From Closterium sp. Naga37s-1 (taxonomy: Eukaryota > Streptophyta > Zygnematophyceae > Desmidiales > Closteriaceae), in contig CANJKZ010000020.1 of the NCBI GenBank assembly GCA_947471745.1, positions 62,001 to 126,000 of the forward strand: a stretch of 64,000 nucleotides of DNA, given 5' to 3'. Shown in pieces: positions 57,901 to 64,000 of the stretch. Numbering within the stretch: position 1 is the first letter of the stretch; every line of letters begins with the position of its first letter. The translations under genes and the position numbers were made by a program. The notes under the pieces were generated by a model. It saw only the letters and a list, made by a program, of their open reading frames with translations. It was not told the origin of the DNA and did no database searches.

Positions 57901-60900
57901 GCGACAGCACCCGTTGCAGCCGTCGGCTCCGCCGATCCCCCACCGTGGGTCGCCGACGGCCCGACATGCGCCGTGTCCATGATGGCCAGAGCAGGGGCGT
58001 GCTCAAGGCGTTTTGCTGCATCAAAATGGGCCAGGACGGCAGCGAGTTCGGCATGCTTGTCGGCGCGGCCGCTGGTGGCTAGCGCTGCACTCACTCCCCT
58101 CTCCGCCGCCGCATCGACCACAGCTGCACCTGGTGAGGGTGCGGTCGCGTTTACCGACGTCGTCGTCGCGCTTTTGCCGTGTTCCTGCTGAGTCACCGGT
58201 GGAGCGGCCGCTTTGCGTCCGACTAAATGGGCGCGCAGAAATGCTGACTTGGAGTCCGCAGGCGGTGGGGCGGCGACCGGATGCGCTGCAGGTGGGGCCC
58301 CGGGCGATGTGCCGGCAACCTGCGGAGTGACGGAGCGACGTGCTGTTCCGGCAAGGCCGGCTTCGACCACGGGATGCTGCTGCACGTCCCTGCTATGTGC
58401 CTCCATGCGGCGGAGCATCTCCCTGAGCGCGTCAGCACCGGGGGGCCCCTTAGCTGATGCCGGAGCAGCGCCCTTAGCCGAAGCAGCCTTCGCGCCGCCC
58501 TTGCCGGCAGCCGGGGCTCCTGTAGCTGGAGGGGCCGCACGGGCCTCCCCATCTTTGGTCGCACCTGACTGGCCGGCAGGCGCGCTGGTAGCCGCAGGGG
58601 GGTTACGGGGAGGGCACTTGGTGGTGCCGGCGACCGTAGCAGAAGCAGCTTTCGCGTTGCCCTTGGCCACCACGGACGGTCCCTTGGTGGTTCCGGCGCC
58701 GCCATCTTCCGCCGCCTGAGCATTTGGGACCTCCTTGTCGGTCACGACTTTCCCACCGCTCGCCTGAGGATGGGTCTGCTCGGCGACCAAAGGTGGGCCT
58801 GGCTGAGCGGTGACGTTAGCCGCAACCCCGTCGGCAGGGCCACCCTCTGCCGTCCCGCTTCCGCCACCCTTGGTGTTCGACGTCCTTATCACCCTCCACC
58901 CCGCCTTCGTCTTCAGCTGGTCGTCCACGCTCTGTGGCGCAGGCTTCGAGCCGCGGCTCCCGTCCGATCCCTTGCTCCGCTTCGCGTCGCCCTTCGCGCT
59001 CTCCTTGTCGTCTCCGTTGCCCGTCCTCTTCAGGCCCTGCTTGTCGGCCGTCTTCCGTTGCGCGTGATCGGCGTCATTGGCCGACGGCGACGACCCACGT
59101 CGACCAGGCGCCACAGTGCCGACCATCTCGGCCATCATCTTCATCCCGGAAGCGACGAAAGACTGATGGGTGGCCTCCGTCACCGCCTTCATAATGTCGG
59201 CCTTGAACGACTTCAAGAGCTCTTCTGGGAGGGCGGGCGGCGTGGGCGGAGGCGGTGGCGGCGGCTGCACGGGGAGCCTGGTGGTCACAGCGGTGGCGAT
59301 GTTGACCTGCGCGGCGGATAGTTGCGTCGTGATGTACAGCTCCAAACCCCGCTGCGCTTCGCCCACCACCCCAGTCACATGCTCGGCCAACGCGTCGACC
59401 GCTACCGCGTGTGCAACTGCCACACGACCCTGCGGGTTGTCGAAGTCCTCCAACCACGCCGTCGCCTGTTCCGCGAAGGTCTTCATCGTCTTCCACGCTT
59501 CGTCGAAGCTGCCGGTGATGTTGCCCGTGATTGTCTTCGACATGGCCGCCGTCGCGTTTCGCAGCTGTTCCGCCGCATACTTCTCGGTGTCGTCGACCTG
59601 CTCGGCCAACTCCTTCACGTGGTCGACGAGTCCACGTATCCCAACAAAAAACCTGTCCAGCCGAGCCTGCTCCGCATCGAGCAACGTCGCTAGCCGAGCG
59701 TTCTCCGCCCTCAACAGCCAGTTCTCCCGTCGCACCTGCTCGACGTCGTCCAGCTCATTACCCTGCCGACCAGAAGCGTCCCCCGTCTCCTGCACGCCCG
59801 TGGTGTTCGCCGCTTCGCCGGCGTCGACCGACACCTTCCCACCTTCGCATGCCGCCTCCTCCTGGCCCTTTTCCGTCATTGCCTCCACGCCGACCTCATC
59901 CTTCTCCTTCCCCCCATCCGCCGACCTCGTATCATTACCCGCATCGCCATCCTCCGCTTCCTCGTTCTTTTCATCCACCGACCCCACCGCCTCTACTGCA
60001 GCTTCCTCCTCTTCGAACTCCACCTCGTACTCCACCACTTCCTCCACCCCCTCCTCATCCTTCCCGTCCCCCTCCCCATCCTTCCCTTCCCCCTCCTCAT
60101 CCTTCCCTTCCCCCTCCCCATCCTTCCCTTCCCCCTCCTCATCCTTCCCTTCCTCCTCCTCATCGCCGTCATCCTTCTCGTCCTTCTCCTCCTCCTCCTC
60201 GTCCTCCTCCTCGTCCTTCCGCTTCACCGCCTCGTCCTCCTCCTCCGCCTCCTCCTCAGACTCCGACTCCGACTCCGAATCCTCCTCCGACTCCTCCTCT
60301 TCCTTCCTTCCTCCGCCTGTCGCAGCGTTGCCTCCTCCACCACCGTTTCCTCCTTCCGCAGACACCCTCGCGTTCCCCTGATGCTGGGCGGCAACTGCTG
60401 CTTGGGGCGCCGTCTGTCTTTCCGCGCCGTCGTCATCAATTACACTGTCGGCGGGTTGTGATGTCGGCGCCGCAGAGCGTTTTTCGGCGATGCGCTTGCA
60501 GATGTACTCCACCATGCTGTCTCGCAACGACTTTAGCCCCTTTGTCTTGATGTTCTCGATGCTCACCGCACCACGACCCTTCTCGCCCGTCAGCAGGTCA
60601 ACCTGCTTGGCCACCCACCCGAACGACGTCGCGGCAAGCATGCCGGTGCCGACCTTCTCGTCCGACACTGTGTCTGGCACTTTCTGCATACAACACCGGC
60701 AAGCGCAGAACATTGTGAGCGGAGCATACAGAAACGTGCACCCTCCTTAATGGATAAACGTGCAACGTGCAACTCACGTCGCGGATAGGGTGGTCGCAGT
60801 CGGCAAGCCTGTCCTCCACCACTGCTTGTGATGGCGGTGCCCCGTCCCACTGCCTACCGGGACGCCCCAGCTCGGCCAGGACTGCCGTGCGGAATAGCCT

Positions 60901-61780
60901 GGAGCATCGTGGTAAAGGGAGGCGGTCAGCATGTGATACCCTGGGTCGGCGACTAACAAGCGGGAAATCGACGACTATTCACAACTTACTTCAGCACGCG
61001 GATGGCCTCGTCGCGGTGCTTCAGTTTCCCGGTATGCGGGTCGATGTGCCGGATCGAGGTCCTGCAGACCTGTCCCTCAGCCTTCAGCAGATCTCCTGGG
61101 TAGAGGATGGCTATGACGCTGCAGTGTGACCCTGGAAGCGGACCGCCGCTGCACATGCAATACACGACGGCGTCGACCACAACATTAGGCGATGATGCGA
61201 CCGACTAAACAAAATGATAACTGGACAACGGGGAAACAACTCACGTCGTGCGTAACGGGATGGCGGCGATGTCGGCGTCGAAAACCGTAGCAAAGCAAGA
61301 ATGGTCTGCGGCCTTCAAGGCCGATCGAAGCGGGCCGACTCCGATTACCCACAACTTCTTGTCGTTCGGTTCATTGCGAAACCAAGCGTACCAGGGCGCA
61401 CGAGTGGGCATGAGGGATGATGGGATGGCGGGTAAGCAAACGCAAACGCTACCAGATCGACGCTTGCTATGCCGACCGACGTCCATGGACGGGGTCGCGA
61501 CAATCTGCGACAATCCGCCCCCGACGGCGCCGACATATACTTTATGCGCCCATCTAGAGGAAGTCGGCGCCGATATCTGCCCTATTCTCCAACCGCGACT
61601 ACTGGAGTCCCACCTGATGGCGAATCCCAAGCATCTGTCGGTGAACTCTCTCTTCTGGTCACGAAGGGCGGCGAAGTCGTCCCACTCGAAGGTGAAGCTG
61701 AGACCGCGACCCATTCGGTGTCTAAGGGGAAAGTCAGCCCAAGTCGGCGCCGACTTCTCGGCGTCGGGGATCGGCTCCAT
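48922..61780 (-). CDS. Large acidic protein with AP2-like motif, five exons
   Basis: Proposed minus-strand exons are 61780-61245, 61148-60990, 60952-60778, 60683-57376 and 49708-48922. They have GT-AG introns and join in frame to 4965 nt, about 1654 aa. The start is taken at ATG 61780; the first intron's acceptor is the least certain. No family was recognised for the first 290 residues. A long acidic tract of EGKDGEGEGKDEEG repeats, a heptad region (ENWLLRAENARLATLL) and an Ala/Pro/Gly-rich low-complexity region follow. Near residues 1293-1343, HGIRQDRS, GWVGEIKVNGRNRYIGK and AYEHAIAYV resemble the three-strand and helix pattern of AP2 DNA-binding domains. The C-terminus is basic (KGSKRKKGKEGKG). 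The last intron holds a copia. Predicted nuclear, possibly DNA-binding; its role in the element is unknown. Confidence 0.72.
49752..49880 (+). repeat. Copia 5' LTR (129 bp)
   Basis: Begins TGTCAGAGTTATATGACA and ends CTTGATTCACA. One substitution separates it from 57195-57323. Confidence 0.95.
49881..49894 (+). other. Altered primer binding site
   Basis: TGGTATAGAGCGGG follows the LTR directly. Compared with TGGTATCAGAGC it lacks one C, which could weaken priming by initiator tRNA-Met. Confidence 0.7.
49950..51000. repeat. GC-rich minisatellite leader
   Basis: Units of about 12 bp, CCTGACGCGGCC and CCTGCCGCGGCC, fill 50040-50660. After 50750 a second pattern, GAGCCGCCCAGCAGCC, takes over. 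Long antisense ORFs here (Ala/Gly/Arg-rich) follow from the repeat. It corresponds in place to the leaders at 26231-26960, 32790-33534 and 7520-7960. Confidence 0.85.
51049..56987 (+). CDS. Copia gag-pol with one frameshift in the hinge
   Basis: ATG 51049 opens a gag (VLAFDAEGRAIDFDVWIDDLQ), followed by a nearly pure glycine linker (about residues 265-340), LREWY and a CX(n)C region without a canonical knuckle. Protease LDSGASRSFFRD lies near 52590. The integrase zinc region (LLWHHRLGHPS) and core (MDVWGPARV, SDRGGEF, NGIAERRIG) follow, then RVWGSRAFVRD. The hinge encodes GAEPG repeats. Near 54290 a CTGGGGGTGCT unit has lost one G, shifting the frame; the other frame continues from about 54300 through reverse transcriptase with intact YVDDLVFAT and RNase H (SCEAEIYAGAM, YVDNKAM, NTADIFTKAL) to 56987. 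Only this single lesion was seen, and it lies in a G run where slippage, error or programmed shifting are all possible. Confidence 0.92.
57178..57194 (+). other. Copia polypurine tract
   Basis: CTTTGCCTATGGGGGTG directly precedes the 3' LTR start TGTCAG. Confidence 0.75.
57195..57323 (+). repeat. Copia 3' LTR (129 bp)
   Basis: Partner of 49752-49880, followed by GTAAT and the intron sequence of the interrupted gene. Confidence 0.95.
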
Positions 61781-62570
61781 ATCGACTAAGGGAATACTAG
61801 GACGGCTAAGGTACGATAGCACGGATCTAGGGGGAGGCGCAGAGCTGTCTGGGAAAATGAGAAAAGGAGAAAATGAGGAGCGAAGCCACCTTCCACAATG
61901 AAAAGGGGGTGGGGCCGTTCAGCATCGCCCAAGGGTGTGGGGCCTGGCTCGGCAGGGCTCGGAGGGCGCATGCGCTAGTGGCACAGGTGGTCCGTCTCCG
62001 CCCTGGCAGAGCGACGACCTCGCGTCCATTGGCCCAGGTCGGCGAGGGGACGCACAACTCGCATGCGCGCGGAGCGTCGCTAGGTCCGACACGTGTCGAT
62101 TTTCGTAGCGGATCGCGGTGGTAGATGCGAGATGTTTTAATTTCGCATCGTCCGAAATTTCGCATGCGCGCGCTGCGAAGCCACGGGCGAACACGTGGCG
62201 CGACCGCAACGGGTCGCGAAATTGTCGAGTGTCCCGAGGGGGCCCCGATTTTTCGCCTGGCCCTCGCCTGCCCGTCCGGTCAGGCCGCGATGGGTTACTA
62301 GGACCTCGCGGGCAGGTGGCACGTGTGGGCTGCCTTCGCGCGAGGGTAATTTTCCCACGCGCGAGCTGTCGCCAGTTCGCCGACCCCACCCGGTAACGTG
62401 GGCCGCTGTTCACTTTCGGAGCGGCGGTCGTGCGCTCGGCCCAGCCCTGGGCCAGGCTGGCGGGCCCGCACGCGCGTCAGTCGCCCGCCTCGTCAGCCCT
62501 CGCTCCGACGACCCCCCTCGACGACGCAGGCAACTCGGCTCCGACGACCGAATTCCGATGAGGCTTTCGG
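61781..62570. other. Right non-coding end of the Crypton-like element
   Basis: Upstream region of the AP2-like gene, with no convincing ORF. GCATGCGC-type motifs recur (61968, 62163). Near the right end GCTCCGACGAC is repeated at about 62501 and 62539. The promoter of the minus-strand gene is expected here but was not identified. Confidence 0.5.
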
Positions 62571-62671
62571 TAAAACAACGCGCGCGAAGTTGGCGAAGCC
62601 CAGTTAGCAGTAACGGGCAAACAATGGTTTCTGCTGTACGCGATGTTGATGGTCGCGTAAAATTCCTTACA
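62571..62671 (-). repeat. Gypsy 5' LTR, segment 3 of 3
   Basis: Matches about 24090-24201 of the intact LTR (GCGAAGTTGGCGAAGCC, TACGCGATGTTGATGGTCGCG) and ends TCCTTACA. AGATG follows at 62672-62676. Confidence 0.9.
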
Positions 62672-62707
62672 AGATGCAAGGAATGCTGAAAATATCCTTG
62701 GCTTTAC
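62672..62707 (+). repeat. Plus-strand gypsy LTR, right part
   Basis: Begins with the duplicated AGATG and ends near CTTGGCTTTACA, which mirrors the LTR start TGTAAGG at 23509. The exact LTR end is inferred. Confidence 0.5.
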
Positions 62708-62762
62708 ATGTGTTCTGGCACACATTCGCCGACTCGACTTTACTCCCCCATTCCTCCTTGCA

Positions 62763-63378
62763 ATGCGGGGATTGCTGCGCGTTGCTCCGCCACGCCTGAC
62801 TCGCATGATTGCGCCACATCGCGCGTCCGCGTCAACTCTTGCTTCCGGTGCTGCTGCCACCGCACTTAACCCCTCTGTTACTGCCGCAGCTCCCCCATTA
62901 CGAGCCGCTCATGCTCTGCCGCGCAAGTGCCGCGTAGTCCTCGTTTGCCCCCGTTACACTGCACCTCCTCGCATTAGCCCAGACCGATCAGTCCCGACCG
63001 CCGGTGGAAAGACGACCAGAGAGTCGGCTAGCAGTCATTTTACCTCATCAGAGAACAACCTCTCACCTTCTTCCAGTTCATCGGTCGGGAAGGCGCAGCG
63101 CTCGAGAACCAGGCGGCTAGCCGTTAGCATGTCTGCCGGCGCGAGTGATGCGGGCCCCGTTAGACGCACAACAAGCGCCGATAATGAGCCGTCGCTTGGC
63201 GGAGGGGCCGCGGAGGGCGTAGAGGCGGCGGAGCGAGGAGGAGGGAGGGCTGGCGACAGCGTGGGGAAGGATGGGGTGGGGCGAGATGGCGCGGGGAACG
63301 ATGGCGCGGGGGGTGACGAGGAGACGCGGCGACGACTAATGCAGTCGGAGCTGCTGTTTGATGTTGGGGAAGACAAGG
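62763..63378 (+). CDS. Possible first exon of a host gene
   Basis: An open frame from ATG 62763 reads through MRGLLRVAPPRLTRM, rich in Arg, Ala, Ser and Pro and poor in acidic residues, which would fit an organelle-targeting peptide. It continues through low-complexity Ser and Gly/Ala/Asp segments to MQSELLFDVGEDK at 63378, where AAG|GTGAGG is a good splice donor. No domain was recognised and no downstream exon was located, because what follows is purine-rich. It could also be a chance ORF in GC-rich sequence. Confidence 0.35.
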
Positions 63379-64000
63379 TGAGGGCAGTGACAGGGGAATA
63401 GAAGGTGAAGTGGGGGGGGAGGAGAGATGGCGAGAGGGGGGGGGAAGAAGAAGAAATGGTGAGGGGGCGCTGGGGGTGAGAAGGCGAGGGAAGGTGGGGG
63501 GGCGGGGAAAGATATGGCGAGGGGCCGGGGGAAGAGAAGCCGAGGGGCGAGGGGGAAGAGACGGTGAGAGAAGGGGGGGAAGAGAATTTGAGAGGGAGGG
63601 GGGAAGAGACGGTGAGGGGGGCCGGGGAGAGAAGGTGAGAGGCAGGGAGTGTGAAGGGCAGAGGTAGGCGGGAGGGGAGGAGTCTGAGCTGCAGTCTACT
63701 GGACAAGGGTCCCTGAGGAGAGAAGGGGGCGGGTGGGAGGTAGGAGGCTGGGAAAGATGGGGGTGAGGAGATTGGGGACGGGCGATTGGGTTGATGAGAT
63801 AGAGGATGGGGAGTTGGGGGTGGGTGAGGAGAGGAGAGTGGGGTGGGGTGGGACGAGAGTGATGGATAAAGGTCGGTTGTTTCTCGGCAGCTGGGCTGGG
63901 TTCACATGACATTTTCAGTGTGAAGAGGGGGCTACCTGGGGGTAGAGAGGCAAGGTGGGTTGTGGGTGAGGCAGGGTCGGTCGGGGGATGTCACGCAGAC
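63379..64000. other. Purine-rich stretch
   Basis: Dominated by GGGGGGAGAGAYGG-like runs, with no convincing gene. Minus-strand ORFs here are Ser/Pro-rich products of the composition. If 62763-63378 is an exon, this is its first intron. Confidence 0.5.

Larger units (their letters stand above)
43644..62570. mobile_element. Large Crypton-like tyrosine-recombinase element
   Basis: An 18.9-kb segment splits the gypsy 5' LTR with no loss of LTR sequence: GCATGGTTTGG stops at 43643 and the LTR resumes with TAAAACAACGCG at 62571, as GGTTTGGTGAAACAATGCG runs on in the intact LTR. The junctions share TTTGG (43639-43643) and TTCGG (62566-62570), a possible short direct repeat. No terminal inverted repeat is visible, as in Cryptons. 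Without the copia and its duplication it is about 11.35 kb. It carries a tyrosine-recombinase gene, a convergent AP2-like gene and a small upstream ORF. Exact ends are uncertain by a few bases. Known Cryptons are usually a few kb with one gene, so this arrangement is unusual. Confidence 0.8.
23877..62671 (-). mobile_element. Minus-strand Ty3/gypsy element, heavily nested
   Basis: The left LTR (23877-24201) and the remains of the right LTR (34781-34822, 43468-43643, 62571-62671) share sequence end to end and start and finish with TGTTAC and CTTACA. AGATG flanks the whole at 23872-23876 and 62672-62676. Between them on the minus strand are gag (34334-33534) and pol pieces (26100-24235), a primer site next to the right LTR and a long C run (purine on the minus strand) next to the left one. 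Protease and most of RT are missing between gag and RNase H, where two copia pieces lie. The right LTR was later split by a MITE and by the Crypton-like element. Confidence 0.9.

Noticed and set aside
59170-60550. Plus-strand ORFs of 339-403 codons, Ser/Pro-rich
   Set aside because: Shadows of the large minus-strand exon 60683-57376, whose frame joins to neighbouring exons through good splice sites.
61241-61822. Start of the AP2-like gene at 61822
   Set aside because: The codon there is GTG; the first in-frame ATG is at 61780.
43644-62570. Ordinary host genes flanking the repeats
   Set aside because: Both genes lie inside a gypsy LTR that is otherwise seamless and whose element has matching AGATG duplications on the outside, so they arrived as an insertion.

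Overview
The window looks like a repeat-dominated stretch of a eukaryotic nuclear genome, most likely of a streptophyte (charophyte-type) alga or another member of the plant lineage. The reasons are several Ty1/copia lineages primed by initiator tRNA-Met (TGGTATCAGAGC primer sites), a Ty3/gypsy element, genes with small GT-AG introns, and an AP2-like DNA-binding motif. I cannot name the species. No rRNA gene, canonical tRNA gene, CRISPR array or bacterial-type operon was found.

Positions 1-23,500 are mostly copia elements. A complete, apparently very young copia (57-6541, minus strand) has two 867-bp LTRs with no difference seen, GTCCA target duplications and one uninterrupted polyprotein. 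It sits in the gag of an older minus-strand copia whose 5' LTR is at 8005-8180. Next come a decayed plus-strand copia (9315-14015), a decayed minus-strand copia (14037-18590), a tandem tRNA-like SINE (19285-19640) and two fused copia remnants (20035-23035).

Positions 23,509-62,707 form one nest. A plus-strand gypsy LTR is split by a minus-strand gypsy element (23877-62671, AGATG duplications). That element carries a decayed copia and a copia fragment (26101-33534). Its own 325-bp 5' LTR is split twice. The first insert is a Harbinger-like MITE (34823-43467), which contains a copia (35096-43078, GGTTT duplications), whose gag contains a TTAA-flanked DNA transposon (40341-42293). The second insert is an 18.9-kb segment (43644-62570) with no terminal inverted repeats.

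The 43644-62570 insert is the most interesting object. It has two convergent, intron-containing genes. One (45088-48430, four exons, about 1028 aa) encodes a tyrosine recombinase of the Crypton / Ndc10-domain type with a complete R-K-H-R-H-Y set. The other (61780 down to 48922, five exons, about 1654 aa) encodes a large acidic, coiled-coil protein with an AP2-like motif. A 118-aa ORF upstream of the recombinase repeats a motif found in the recombinase N-terminal region. A recent copia (49752-57323, GTAAT duplications) lies in a 90-bp intron of the AP2-like gene. Without it the element is about 11.3 kb. I interpret it as a large Crypton-like transposon with an accessory or cargo gene.

The right edge (62,708-64,000) may hold the first exon of a host gene followed by a purine-rich stretch.
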